Assembly: GCF_036370855.1 (NCBI RefSeq)
Contig: NC_088117.1
Coordinates: 4,588,001 to 4,652,000, forward strand
Reading direction: 5' to 3'
From: Dromaius novaehollandiae
Lineage: Eukaryota > Chordata > Aves > Casuariiformes > Dromaiidae
Length of the DNA: 64,000 bases
Program-made: the position numbers and the translations under genes
The notes under the pieces: generated by a model
Databases searched by the model: none
What the model saw: the letters and a program-made list of their open reading frames with translations, nothing else
What the model was told of the DNA's origin: nothing
Part shown: piece by piece, positions 1 to 13,400 of the stretch
Layout of the letters: each line of letters begins with the position of its first letter
How positions within the stretch are numbered: the stretch's first letter is position 1

Positions 1-2339
1 TATGGATATTCTGCCCAGACAGGAGCTGGATAACTTTATCAAAGCTCTCAGAAAATGTGTGCAGTGCTGGTCAGTAACTGTTGAAGACAGGTGTCCTTCA
101 CTGAATGCTACAATTATCTTTACTGGCATTTAGTTAGCAAAATATTGTGTATCTAATCTTAATCCATCTCTGTATAGCTCTGGAAGAGCAGCATCTCAAA
201 TATCCCCACCTTCCCTAAAACATACAGCCTTTTGGAAATGTCCATCTTTCTCCACTCAATAGAGAGGCAGCCTCTAGAAATTTTTTAAGATAGACACAAC
301 TTCTGTATGATGGGCAAAATGAAATACAATGCTTGTGTGGAGGGACTGTGTGTGTGTCAATGTATTTAGACCACAAAGAGGATGTTAACTCGGGTTTTAT
401 TCCATATGGGTAAGGGAGAGAGTAATACAGCAATAAAACAAGGGGTTTCAGCTTGGCTTGAGCTAAAGCAGAGAATTAAGAAAATAATTTGCATTTGCTA
501 TTCTTGAGGTAACTATTGGATTAACAAACCTTTTAGGTGCAGGTGTAATATAGAAGAAAGTGGTCTAATCCCTACACTCTGATTAGCTCCTGGCTGTTCT
601 ACTGATGCAGCCACCCACAAGCTAGCAAAACATCTCAAGCATGTGAGAATGGATGAAAGCCAGGACAAATACATTTCCTCTGTTAGAGCTCCTAAGCAGG
701 AAAAAAATCCCCTTCTTTCAGCCAGAGCATAGGGTTCTTAACCAGAAATCTCTTCTGGATCAATTTCAGAATTACACCCTTAGTTCAAAGCCAGCAAAAT
801 GACAAAAATTGTGGAAACCTAAAATAATATGCCTACTGGGAGAATTTTTTGGTTTTGCTAGCGGAAAGAAAGTTTTTTTGCATTCTTGGAGCTAGAGGAC
901 TTTCTGAGGCAAAGATAACATTACTTGGGATAAGAAATACAAATCTAATGGATGCTATTTTGTTGAAAGCCTAAGGAAAGGTCAATATTTCCTAATCTGG
1001 TTGTGCCTGGTAGCCAGGAGCTAAGAAATTGGGAGCACAAGCTCCCAGTGGCCAGGGTGCTTTTCTGTAAGGCTGTGGATAGGGCAAACATGGCTTTTTG
1101 GCCAGGTGACAGTGTTCAAAGGTGGCTTGAATGGCCTGGTTTGCCTCTGCCTTGTGTGCCAAGTGAGATGTATCCATCCCGGCCTCGGCGGACTGGGAGT
1201 GCAACTAGGATGCAGTTTCTGATGAGCACTGCTTTCCCCCGAGAGTTTCTTTTTCAAAACAGACTAAGAAATAACAAAAAGTAAAAGAATAAAAATAAAA
1301 GAAACCAGCTGTTCTCCACACTGCAAAGGGGAGAGGACTGGGAGAGGAAAAAAAATTTCTCAGTCCTTGCTTTTTGTCGTTTGAAACAAGTCTCTATGGA
1401 AACCCCCAGGGCAAGGAAGAAAGTCTGAATCCGACTTCACTCTGGTGGGGCATCTGCTTTTGTTTCTAACTGCATGAAGAAAGGGTCATCTGCTCGTTAG
1501 CACAAAGCAAAATAGGTTTCTTAAATGTTAACATTGTCTGGCTGCATTAGATGATCGCTCTTATTGGGGTGATTTGGTTAGTGCTTTCAGAAGGGGACCA
1601 GCATCAGAGATACTTGCATTAACTTGCATTTTTATTATCATAAAACTTGGAAACAAGAAGCTAAGTCAGTTCTAATGGTAAAGATGCACATCAGTACAGA
1701 AGCACAAGACAACATACAATCACTTATATGAAAATACATAACAATAGCAAAATGCTATACTGGTGTCTAATACCCAGATCTGGGCAAAAATTCTTGACAT
1801 TGTTTGATTCTTCTAAAGAATGAATTTTCTCCTCATTTCTCATCTGAAATGATTGGCCACTCAGGAGATTAATAAAATGAAACACAGAATGGTCAGTTAT
1901 ACCATGCAGAGGTGAAAAATGAAATTTCTTGAATGCAGTTTAACTGTGTTGGTGAGAATACCATTGAAAATCACAAGAGAATCCCTTAATCTGGTCTGTG
2001 CTGGCAGTTCTGTGTAGCCAGGTAGTGTCCCTTCATACTGGGGATCTGCTCAACCTAATATTCCCTGAACAATTATGTCTGAAATCACCTCAACAGCTTA
2101 ATTTTTCTCTTCACCATTCGGGATATGTTTTGCTCCAGAACCTGCCCTTTTGCTTTCCACCTCTAGACTAACATGCATATGCTGAGCGTGGTACAGACGA
2201 GCCCTCCTTCGTTTGGAGGGTTACTTCTATAATGGTGTAGTCAAGGGTAAACACAGGTAAAAGATACTTTATCTGCTTTCAGCTTGAGCAAAGAAGATTT
2301 GAGTCCTCACATACACCGAATAGGAAAGTTGACCCACAC

Positions 2340-2365
2340 TTTTTTCTTTTTTCTTTTTTTTCTTT

Positions 2366-2398
<33 letters not shown>
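2340..2398. repeat. Poly-T/CT-interrupted tract
   Basis: This is a 59-base run of T with a few C interruptions at its start, and 31 uninterrupted T at its end. It could be the A-tail of a minus-strand retroposed sequence, but the flank on its 3' side (plus strand) is not recognisable. Confidence 0.9.
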
Positions 2399-2402
<4 letters not shown>

Positions 2403-2872
2403 TGACACCCCTATAGCCACATGCTTTAGGTTAAATATAGCACAAGTATATGTTGGCAAGACTGGAGCTGTAATTATTTGTAGATGAGTGATTTAAATAT
2501 GTTTACATATCTATACACAGAGAGTGAGTTAATTTTTATTTGCCAAAACTTGGTTTTGAAAGGAAGGGGAAGGGGGTGGGTAAGTGAACCTTTTTAACAA
2601 TTTGGGTTATAGTTAGTGTTTATGGGGATGAAGAAGAAGGAAGAAAATTACTAAAAAACTAAAATTTTGATCAGATTTTGTATTAAAAAATGTTTTTCTC
2701 TTCTGAAGTTTGTGTTGTGAAAAGTGCTATTTTTTTCCCCTAGAAGACATAAGGGTCAACCTCAAATCATTTAATTATTATTAGTTCATTTAGCAGGAGC
2801 TGCCTATTTGACCCTTTCCTCCCAGTTTGGATTTTCTCCTTAAAAGTGTTTTAGTTTCACATCCACCCAAAC

Positions 2873-2896
2873 AAAAAAAAAAAAAAAAAAAAAAAA
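2873..2896. repeat. Poly-A tract
   Basis: This is an uninterrupted run of 24 A with no recognisable retroelement body upstream. Confidence 0.9.
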
Positions 2897-5813
2897 TCAG
2901 TTTGACCACAGACTGGAAGGTCAAGGTCACTTGTTTGCATGGACAGATTTCATCATGCTAGCTTTCATTTGAAAATGCTGATGCATAGGCATTTTCACAT
3001 CTCCAGAAATGATTTACATTAAGAATATTTTCTAATTCAAAGAATGTGATGAATTTCTGGGAACCCTTCTGTCCATATTTAGTTTTGGAAAAATATGACA
3101 AGCTTGGGTTTAGGCTACTTGACATGTTCCCCTTTGAGTCGCACCTCTGTCTTACTTAACTAGCTTTACTCTGACTTTGTGCCACTGACTTCTGTGGAGG
3201 AATCTGATTTTCACTGGGGTCAGAATCAGCCCCTATGTGTTTCTTATAAATCTGCCGTTCGTTGTCACTGTTACAGAAATATTATCAGCACTGAGGGGGA
3301 AAAGAGAATTTCCACCAGGGTAGGGGTGTGGGTTAATATGCCAGCACCACTTTAAAACAAGTAATGCCAGAAATACTACTTTCTGCTATATACAATATGC
3401 TAGTGTGCTAAATGTGCTAGAAGCTGGTTTGTGCAACAAGATATGAAAACTTGATCTAAACGGACTAAAATAAATAGTTGTTTGTGCTATGGAGAATGGG
3501 ACAGGAGAGTGACAGCTGTTACCGAGCCACAGCAGGCAGATTCTGGCTGTGAGATTTATCATCAGTGTAAAGTGGACACAAATTATATGCCTTGTGATAG
3601 AAAAAGCTCATTATTGCTCTGGGGATTCCTAGGACTTGAACAGAATATATACAGGTATATATGTATGTTTTTGTGTGTGTATACATACATACCATAGGAC
3701 TCTTATTATATGCCAAATACTGCGTGCACCACTCCTCTCTCCCAGAACTCGTTTTTCCATGATTCAGTGCACTAGGCATTGTCATGATGACTCAAGAATA
3801 GATTTTATGGAAATCTGCTCTATAGACCTATAAGGACTGCATTATGGCCTCAGAAGAATGCTACATCATCTCATTGTATAAACAAAAAGATTTCTGAATT
3901 TCTGTAACTGTCTTGGGACAGCTAGAATTTGCACTCCAACTTTCTCCAAGAATAAATCAAATTCATCGTATATAACACTTCATAGAAGCTTTCCTACCTA
4001 ATTGCTGAGAATCACCTGTCCTGGACAGGTCACTTGTAGGTTTTCCCTGTATGAGCTCTGTCATGTTGTGTGGTGTGCCAGGCACCGAAAGACTGTGGCA
4101 AGCTGCGAGACAAAACTAGCTAGCCGCTAATTTCATGTTTTCATGAGTTCAGACCCTATTATGGGCACGTAACTAAGGGATCAGAATCTCAGGACTCGGA
4201 ACATGGGGTGCTGAGGGAACGCTTTTGGAAATATGGTGGAATACAGAAAGCCTTAGAGTTTCTCAAAGAATAATCCCCATCTTGAACGGTCAAGAGCAGG
4301 ATTTCACTAGACTTTACAATGGCAGAAGGGAACAGCTGTGGTTTCTGAGTAGCAGAAATGGCCCAGCCGAGGGGATGAGCGAGTCCTCCCTCTGACAAGA
4401 TCACCCTTTCAGAGGAGCAACAAGACCAGGCCACTGTGTGCTAGGTGCTGGATGGATACTTCGGGAATAACTATTTCTGTCCCAAAGAACCTGATTCTGC
4501 TTAAAAGAAAAGCCTGAAGAGATGGAGGAAACACATGAATGAGGACTTAAAGATGAAAGTGAATCTAGCTAATAAATAGTAGGACGTTCTGGCCAAAAGT
4601 GTTTGCGCGTACCAGCAGTAACATTGCCTCTACTTTCTGCTTCCCTAATCTGTTTTCAGGTGCTGTTCTCTGTGATGCAAGATGATTTTAAGAGAGAAGT
4701 TGCTGTAGGTGATTGCATAATTGGACAAAGAGGTGTCCTTATAGCTAATGGAGAGGGGAGAAGAAGGCAGGAAGGTGTCTGGGAGAAATGGACCAGGAGG
4801 ACTGCTGAGATGCTGGTGGGGAGAAAATGAAGGACAAGTCAAAGAATGAGATGCTAAACTATAACAGGGTGTCAATGCAGAGGTGTTGTCCAGGTTTCCT
4901 AGTTCAGCAGTGTTGCACAGTGGACCAGCACCCAAGGACTAGACTTGAAAGGAGGAGCTGGAAGCAAGGAAGATGCCCACTGAGGAAAGAAGTGCAGGGC
5001 AAGATGGAAATATCCTAGCTTTTGTGGCATGTTTAGTGCTATCTCGGTGTAGGCAACAGCAAAGGTTGACTGAGACCTACTATGGGACCTAGGCACTGAG
5101 GAGCAGGGAAGTATGGTCAGACAGCCTGCTTTTCCGAGATAGTTTACTACCCAACAGGTCTGCTAGGTTGAGGAACAGTCACGTTGTCAGCACAAAGGTG
5201 CTTACACCCCACTGTGAAGATGCAGGGATCGTGGTGCTGCCTGGCTCTTCCACCTCCCTCTGCTCCTTGGCTCCCATGTCCCCAGTCTGCCTTGGCCTTT
5301 CCCTGTGCTGTATGCTCTAGTTGTGCTAGTGACTTTTTCTTGTCCACTCAGACAGATCTTTTTGTAATATATAGTCTCCTGCTAGGAAAGGCGTGCTGTG
5401 GAGGGAACAGCCTGGCCTCTCTGCCTTCTGGGGGGGGGGGGTTGTTTCCTGTGGAGAATTTCTCTGTCTATGTGACCTCTTCAGCTACAACTCCCCATGC
5501 CCAGTCCTACGTCCTCCCCAACCTCAGTGCCTCTCTGACACTAACAGCTTTTGGTACCACCATGGCTCTGAATGAAAATGTTAAGCTGTCAATCAAGCCT
5601 TGCTGTGACTTCTGGCCGCAGAGCAGAGAGCAGCAGTAGTACCGTGAGGCAAGGCAGGAAGCAAAGAGCTGCGGAGGGACAAGCTTGGCCATTGGCCAGA
5701 TCCTGCAGATGGGCAGGTTGGGAAGCGCTCAAGTGTGAGAGCTTGAGACCTCCTAGAACTTAGGAGTGTAAAGCTTGAATGTATTAGAACATGACTTGAG
5801 TCATTGCCAGTGA

Positions 5814-5823
5814 TTTATTTATT
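5814..5823 (-). terminator. Candidate TNFSF15 polyadenylation signal
   Basis: On the minus strand two overlapping AATAAA hexamers (AATAAATAAA) lie about 1.16 kb after the TNFSF15 stop. It is the first canonical signal I found downstream. Using it would give a 3' UTR of about 1.2 kb. The human gene has a long 3' UTR, so more distal signals may also be used. Confidence 0.35.
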
Positions 5824-6647
5824 GTGGGAAGAGAAGGAAAGCTGGGGAATTTCCCTGGGACACCGTAAGGTCTATGAAAGTAAGGAAGTGCAAGATGGGA
5901 AGCGAAGCATTCCTGAGCTCTGCGCCTGGCTGGGGCATGCCATGGTCTTGCCTTTGGATCTTCTGACCTTGTGGAGGGGCTGGCTGGTTGCCAGCCTTCA
6001 CCCTGGGAAAGGCTGGGGAGCCCTTTGTCTTTAGGGGACTGCTGTAGCATTGACAGTGGTTGCACGGAGGGCACCAAGAAAGTGGTTTCCTTAACTGCAC
6101 TTGCTTTGCGTTCCACAGAATGGAAAGCAAAATATTGCAGAGACTTCTCTTAAAATTTCAGTAGCTGCCTTAAAACTTTCGAAAAATTTTGCCAGATTCT
6201 TCACTCTCCTTGCTTTTTATGTTTCCCAATGTTAGGATTTGAGAGAGACATCTATTGTTGTGCTGAAACAAAAAGTGTTTCTGCGTGTTTCCTAAAAATT
6301 CTACATAAAGGTTTGGGGCTGTACGTTGACTTAAACTGTAAACAATTTCCTGGAAAAAAATTTCAGGTAGCTTCTGCAAACCACAAGGTATAATTTGAAT
6401 CTACTTTACAGGGAAGTTGGAAGGGATTAATTAGGCAGTTAATGATTAAACTGGGCTTTATATTAGTGCAAAGTCTATTCATAAGGAAATGATGAAAAGT
6501 AATTACCTTTTAGTACACAGAATCTGAAGAAAGGTCATGTAAAATTATACTGGAAATGCTGGGGAAAGTTTAAAATACTTTTCTGAGGTGAGGAAATGGC
6601 TTATTGGCAGTGTAACTACTGATATAGCTCAGCTGTATTATTCAAGA

Positions 6648-6673
6648 TCAATATTCCTACTCAATATTCCTAC
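6648..6673. repeat. 13-bp perfect tandem duplication
   Basis: TCAATATTCCTAC occurs twice without a gap, in the likely 3' UTR of TNFSF15. This is a simple replication-slippage duplication. Confidence 0.9.
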
Positions 6674-6980
6674 CCCACAAATGTAAACTGTTCCTCCCCA
6701 GTTTACAAAATTTCAGAGAGCTCTCAGTTTTTATCTGCAAATATATTTTCCTTCCCCCGACTTCAATTTTTCTGGGGCTTTTGGGCTCGCTCCAATTCAG
6801 CCTGCAGCTTCAGCTTTCCCTGCCCCTTAACTGAAGGATGCAGGGGTGCTGGGCTGCAGGTGAGGGACAATGCAGAAGGTTAAGAGCACAGAGCAGCACC
6901 CCGAGGCATGCTCAGAGTCGAGGTTCACCAAGTGACGTTGGGACCCAGGAGGGAAGCCCCTGCCAGCTGCTGCCAGAGCC

Positions 6981-7408
6981 CTACAGTAAAAAAGCACCAA
7001 AGAAAGTTTTGTGCTCTTTAGTGTAATCAACCAGCTTGATGTCGCTGACGTTGACCATTAGCTTGTCCCCTGCTTCTAGGGAAACCACAGCGCCTAGATA
7101 AATAGGCTGGAACCAGCTGTTCCCTTTTTCAGTGAGGGTCTTGGTGCCAGTCAGCAGCTGGGTGGGCTCGGGGTAACTGTCAGTGACTTTGGTGATGATC
7201 TCAGTAACAGAATTTGTTTTACTGGAACTTTCAATGGGCCCTCGGAAAGTGACCTGAGCATAGACATAGTAGTCCCCAGACACAGGTATCACCAGTGTGT
7301 TGCTGAAATAACTCAGGTTGTTCTTGGTAAAGGCCAAGCCGCGCTTGTCTTCCCACTGGAGGATCGGCAGCTGGTTTCCCACGGTGTTGGCAAAGTCTTG
7401 TTTTTTCA
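6981..7408 (-). CDS. TNFSF15: TNFSF15 coding exon 4 (most of the TNF homology domain)
   Basis: The acceptor is CTTGTCTGCAG; the exon opens with TG, completing a valine codon, and ends at TAG (6983-6981). It encodes residues 101-241, the jelly-roll of a TNF ligand, with near-identity to mammalian TL1A over the last 70 residues. The loop after TFRG (residues 156-165) is about eight residues shorter than in human and lacks its cysteine. The partner cysteine position (residues 190-193, TLTE) is also changed. Confidence 0.96.
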
Positions 7409-10400
7409 CTGCAGACAAGAGGAGAGGAGATCAGTTAGTTGGCTCTGGCCAGGGAGACAGTGCTGGCTGTACATAAGCATGTGCTCCGAGAGCTTATCTC
7501 TGCTCCAAAGGGCAAGCAAGTTAAATAGCAAGGCAATCAAAATGCTAGGAGAGAAATATTCCTGTATTACAGGCAGAAAACTGCAGCAGAGTTGGCTGCA
7601 GGCTGGACTGTCAAGCAATAACTGGCCTAGGCAAAGTCACATAAAGGGAACTATTGTTAGAGGGAGGAGGCTCTGGGCCACCATAGTAATCAGGAGCCAA
7701 AATCTTGGGGTGCTTTTAGCAGACCTTGGCCGGTGCAGGTTGGCTGAAATCATATTTTCTAATGGCCAAGTCTCACGGTACTATGTGACTTTACCCTGCA
7801 GGTCTGGGATGCTATCTTAGCTATTTACAGAGTATAAACCTTAACCTTAAGTGAAACCATCACTGGGACACTTGCGCAATTGGGTTCGTGTCTGTACCTA
7901 ATTGTTGAGGACTAATAAAAGTCACTGGAGCAACATATTCTTCACTGGAGATGGATTGTAACTGTGTCAGTGTAGTGCTAACAGAGTAATAAACACTACT
8001 GTGCTTGCTGAAGTTTCACAGTGACCAGGAGGAAAGTCAGTCAGTCATCCCAGACTATCACTGGACACTGAGACATTTGAACTTTTCTCCCTGCTAAGCT
8101 GCTTCTGAAGGATGGAGACAGGGTTCGTAAGCCTTTGCCTCAAACTCTTGGTTCCATGTGTGCCTAATGAAATCTCTTGCTCTGGAATTGCTTTTGGTTT
8201 ACTGCTGTCCTTTCATTTCACCAAAAACCCAGAAGACCCTGCTGTGCTTCCAATTCCCAGAACAACACATTATATTCAAACCCAGCTAGACTGCCACTTT
8301 TTTTTTTATGTTTTGGTGGAATAAAACACTAGGTTTCATGTATTACCCTCATCTTTCCTCCAGGCTTTTTCCCAGGCTTGTGGATAACTGATTATTTACA
8401 GAGCTCAAATTCTGCCCTCGGCATTGGTCTGATCCAAGCAGGGGCCTGGGAACTGCTTTCCTCCTCCTCCCTTCACCTCTCCTTCATCATTTCAACTTTG
8501 GCTCACACTATGGCCAGAAGAATAAGCCCTAGCCCTTGTTCATTGTATCTGCAAGGGAGCAGAGGAGTTTCCTGTGCCCGTTAGTGACTGCCACAAAAAA
8601 CTGTTGCAGTAAAACAGCAGCTGAGGCAGGGAAGTAATAATAAAAAAAAATTTAAAAAAAGGAGGGTGGGGAACCCATGAGATTCTGCCATGTATTAAAA
8701 GGTACTTGTAAAGTCAATGTTAAATGTCAAGAAAGAGGGAACCAGCTGGTTTCCAGGAAACTAGACCTTTCTCTTTTGCATGAGCTTGAGTTAATATTTG
8801 GAGGTGATTTTCGGTCTGTATTTGGGCAGGTGTGCGTGGGCAGGGAGGGAAACTGAATGCAGGTGAGGAACAGCTTTGAAATGCTCCTGGCAATAACCAT
8901 TAAGTTTATCCTGAGTGAAATGAGATTCAGAGAAACTAATGGACTCAGCTCCCAGCAATGTCCTTTTCCCCCATCTTTTCTGACAATCGATAATCCGTAA
9001 GGAGACAGGGAGGTGTTAGGAGTGCAGTATGTTCTCTGAGCAGCACAGCACAAGAACGGCTCTTCTCAGCCTGCCTCTCAGCAGTGCTGAAGTATTGAAT
9101 CTTTCTGATCTTTCCCCAGGAGTCAAAGCACATGAGGGTATTTCTGCATGGGTGAATGGCAGGGATTGTGATAACAAGCCAAGCTACATTTAAAGTATTA
9201 CAAGGACTGATGCTCTGAGCCAGTGAAGCTGTGCCTGAAAGAGGAATGACAGAAAGCAAAAGGAATTGTGGTCTGCCTTCACCCTCATCTACCTCTTGGG
9301 CGTCTAGGGACTAGGCTGAGTCTTGGCAAAAGCTAAAGCGGCATTTGGGCCATTGTAAGGTTTGTCACAACTTGCAGTATTATCTCTCACAGATGAGGTA
9401 GTAGCAGGGGAAAGCTGCTTTGCCATGGAAAGGACCAGAAAAGATTAGAAAATTTCCAAAAAACACCCTGGGCTCTTTTCCATTTTGGGAAGTTTGGGGA
9501 AAAATTGAGGAGAATCTGCATGTGAAATGTCTTCTCTCTGTGTACAATGACGCATTTAAAATGTCAGTGGCACTCAATTCTTCAATTTCTTTTATAACTA
9601 ACAAGTATCTCAGATGAAGTGCATGATTTCATAACCTCTACAATTAGGCAACTAAGTTTTATAGCTATAATCTTTCTTTTAGGTTAGAGCTCATCGTATT
9701 GATGCTATTTTCAGACTATTTTTTCCATGTTTTAGAGACATGTCAAGAGGCAAAATGCACATTCAAGGGCCTTTGAGCCAATATTGTTCCTTTTCTAATA
9801 ATAGCTGTATTAGTCATGTATTTACTTCACAAATATACGCAGCAGTACTTCCTGCAAAAACACATACTATGCTTATTATTAAAAAGTAAATAAAATCTGC
9901 TTTTAACAAGAGTTTAATAGCTATGGTTACTTCAGCTTTTTCATGTGCATTTCACTTTTTGCATCTCTTACATATGAAATTTCTTTTCCCCAAATCCCTT
10001 TTTGGTTTAGTCCCCTGCTGGGGAATCCTTTTGCCTGGCAGCTTTTGGGTGTCCTTCTGGTGTATTGGTGAACTTCTGGGATCCTACAATGCACTGCCCT
10101 CACCGGTGTGAGAGTGCGATGCTGCACGCAGCCCTCAGGGCAGATTCCTCGGCTGAGCAGGAGACTCGGGTCTGAATCTCCCATATAGGAAGGCTCTTTT
10201 ACAACACGTACTGCAATGCCCAGTGGCTGAAAGATCTCGGAGTTGTTCAAGACTGTGCCCTGGCAGCTCCATGACTGACCTTAAAAGGTCACTACATCCA
10301 ACCATGAAGTGGAACCAGAAAGTGATTTTCTGCCCAGATTTTGTGGAAAGCTCAGATACTATTGCAGCAGGGTAAGTGCTAGGCAAATACTTGGTGGAGT

Positions 10401-13400
10401 TCCTCGTACTGCCACCAGCTACAGCAGAGTTCATCCAACTGGCTGGTGGCAAGGAGGAATAGGCACTGGTCTGCATCCTGACTTGAACTGCAGCCAAGTA
10501 AGGGAGAGGATGGTGGCATGGCATGCTTGTCAGCACCGATAAATGTAAAGCAGTGCATAGGGCAGGATGGGGATAGCCACCCAGGGAAGAGATCTTGGTG
10601 CCAGTGTGGATGAGTTCTGTGTGTGCTGAAAAGGCCAAGAGCATGTGGAGAATTATTCATAAAGGAACAGAGAACAAAACATCAAGTCATTCTAGTACTG
10701 CTTAATTCGGGGGACCACTCTCATATAAGTACTCTACTTAGTTCTCATTCCCCTCACTCCCCCGCTCTCATCTTCAAAACATATTTCTAAAACTAGAGGA
10801 GGATGGAGAGGTGCAACCAGAGATCTGGAGGAGCTTTCCTGTGAGGTGAGAGTGTATCAGTCTACTACTTTCACTTTCCAAAAGGTGCCTGAAGTGGGGC
10901 ATGTAACAAAGCTCTAAAGGTTAATTATTCCCTTTTCATTTTCTGTGCACCATTCACTGTTTCTGAGTAGAAAAACAAGGCAGCACCCGAGAAATTATTA
11001 TGCAACAAGTTTAAAGCAAAGAACAGGAAGTACTTTCTGATGTATGATGCATCATTAAGCTGGGGAGCTCGTTGCTGCAGGGTACCATAGAGGCCAAAAA
11101 TCTACTTGGGCTCAAAAAAGGATTAGCCAAATCTGTGGAAGCTAGGTTCTCTGATAGCTGTGTTATGCGGCAGTCCCCTCAGACCCCTAATTCTCCCTTG
11201 TACAGAAAAGGAGCAGGAACATCCTAAGCACCTCTGCTTGACCAAAGCTGCTGGGTACAGGGCACCAAGCTGGGTCAGACCAAGCTCTATCACTCCTACA
11301 GTCAACGCTTGGATGTTTAGAATGTTATAGGGACCTTTCAAAATGCCACTAGCTTTTTCCTTATCAGGCTCCCTGCTATGGCCAACAGTGCCTGGGCCCA
11401 AATGGCAGGCCACGGAGGACACTGTCCTGCAGAGATTGCTGAGGGAGGGACTGCTAAGTACCTTTTGCAAGTGGAGGGCCTGAGGAAATTTGAAGCAAAC
11501 TGCTGGGTGCTTCCCAGAGGTAACTGGATTTTTGTGCAACCTAGGGAATTTCCCCATCAGCAGAGCAGTGCTTTGGCTGCTTTTTTGAGTCAGCGGCACT
11601 GGGACCTCTGAGTCTCTCTCTGTCATGTGGAAGTCCAAAAGACTTTTATTAGTAGACCTGGTCCTTTTGCTCTTGCAAACTTGCATTTAAGCACAGATGT
11701 GTTTTGAGCAAGGATGGGTCAGTTTTGGGGTACTGACAACCTGCATAGAAAAGGGGACAGGACTTAGGATGTGTGTTAGCAAGGAACTTGTGGACAAGGG
11801 AGAGTAAATCATGCTCTTGGAATCGGCTCAGATGCACTGATCTGTTTAGCACTGTTTGTAAATTCACATGAAGCTTTATGCAACTTCTTGCATGCTTGAA
11901 GTTACTAAGTGCTCCCCTGGAATACAACGCAGTTTTGGAGGAGTTCCTGCAGCAAGCTGTATTTTTGGGAGATATAAATTGCTTTATACAGGAGAAGTTC
12001 AGAGCAGTCAGAGCCCTTCAGCACTCAACCCCATCCACGTGGGAACCAGCTGTGCACTTGTTACTCTTCTCTGGTAATCCCTGAATTTTCCAAGAGGGTG
12101 GAGCTGGCTAGGGTGGGGGATGCCTCAGGACAGTACCCTTGGTGTAATGCCAGCTGCACTTTGAAGGTAGAGGTGCTGAGATCGCAGCCTTTCAAATGCT
12201 GTCTGTCCCTCAAAAAGGTATGATAATCCCCCCTCCGTGTCAGTGCTATGAGATATTGCCTTCCTCTTCATAAGGTAGATAGGGGCTCAAAGAGGTTCAG
12301 CTAGGCCTAACTCTTTCCTTGCTTCCTCAGATGTGGTTTAGAGGTGTCCTCACCAAAAACAGGAAGTTATTTTGTGGGAATATGATGCGTGTGAACCGAG
12401 TCAGGACTTGCAAAAATAAATAAATAAGGGCTGAAAACTGACCTTATTTGATTTTGCTTCAAAGCTGGTTCTTCCTGATTCACAGTGGTGTGAGGGCTCT
12501 CTGGAGCTTTTGCCATTGATTTTTCCAGCAGAGCTCAACAGATCACTAAAATACCAGGCACTTATTTAAGCTCAGTTACAAGAGCTGGTCTGAGGGTTTG
12601 TTTCATTGAAAAAAAACCCAGTCTGGAAAAGCAGCAACGTTTCAACTACCAGCTTCTGTAGACCATTTTACGCAAACGCAAACCCCAGTAGATCTGTTAT
12701 GGTCAATAAAGCCAAGCTGAAAGCTTTCTTTTCCCTATGTTTCGTGGTCTGCAACACCTGATCCTATTAGACCCGTGTGAACTCTGATTATCTGCATTAC
12801 AAAATCTGCTGTAAAACCCAAGGGAAATGCTTCATTTTTGAACAAACATTACCTGTCAGGTGTGCTCTTGGCTTTTCTGCACTGGAAAGCATATCTGTAC
12901 CTAAGAGGAGAAAGAAGAAAAGGGTGTGAAAGGATGTTTACTGCTCTTCAAATCAATCAGATGTGAGGAGCGATTGTTCCCCAGAGGAAAAATGTGTAGC
13001 CTCTTTCCGTTTCCGCATACGTCTGAGCAGGGATTTATTTACTGGGACTGTTTATTGACATAGGCAGGAGTTATGGTAATAAAATGCCTTTGCAAATGAC
13101 TGAGCTTTTCAGTCCTGCTGCGGCACTGAACATGAGACTTCAACAGCACAAATTGGAGCAGTGTCTTAGTGCAAGGTGCGGGGGGAGGGAGGGAAGTGGG
13201 GGGCCCAGCTCGCCCGTGCTCGGATGGGAGCGTGGCGTGCGCAGGCTCTCTGGCATTCGCACTTTTGCAGTTTCCTCAGTTCAGAAATGCTTATCCTTTA
13301 CCTATGGCCTCAGCTATATCCTGTCTCCCTGACTCTCGTGGCCCAGGTTTTTGCCCGTGGTCTGCCCTGACCTGCGTGGCTTGGGAGGAACTTGGGTGGT

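Larger units (their letters stand above)
1..6980. other. TNFSF15 3' UTR and downstream flank
   Basis: The part nearest 6980 is presumably 3' UTR; the rest is noncoding flank. It contains a 58-base poly-T tract, a poly-A tract, a G10 run near 5431, a palindromic kappaB-like site at 5845-5855, and a transcription-factor-site cluster near 2921. No ORF resembles a known protein; the longest (5184-5639, 151 codons on the plus strand) is low-complexity and has no family resemblance. Confidence 0.6.

Noticed and set aside
2284..2487. ORF encoding a long phenylalanine run
   Set aside because: It is a translation of the poly-T tract, not a gene.
5184..5639. 151-codon plus-strand ORF
   Set aside because: It has no recognisable motif or splice context, crosses a G10 homopolymer and lies in the TNFSF15 flank.
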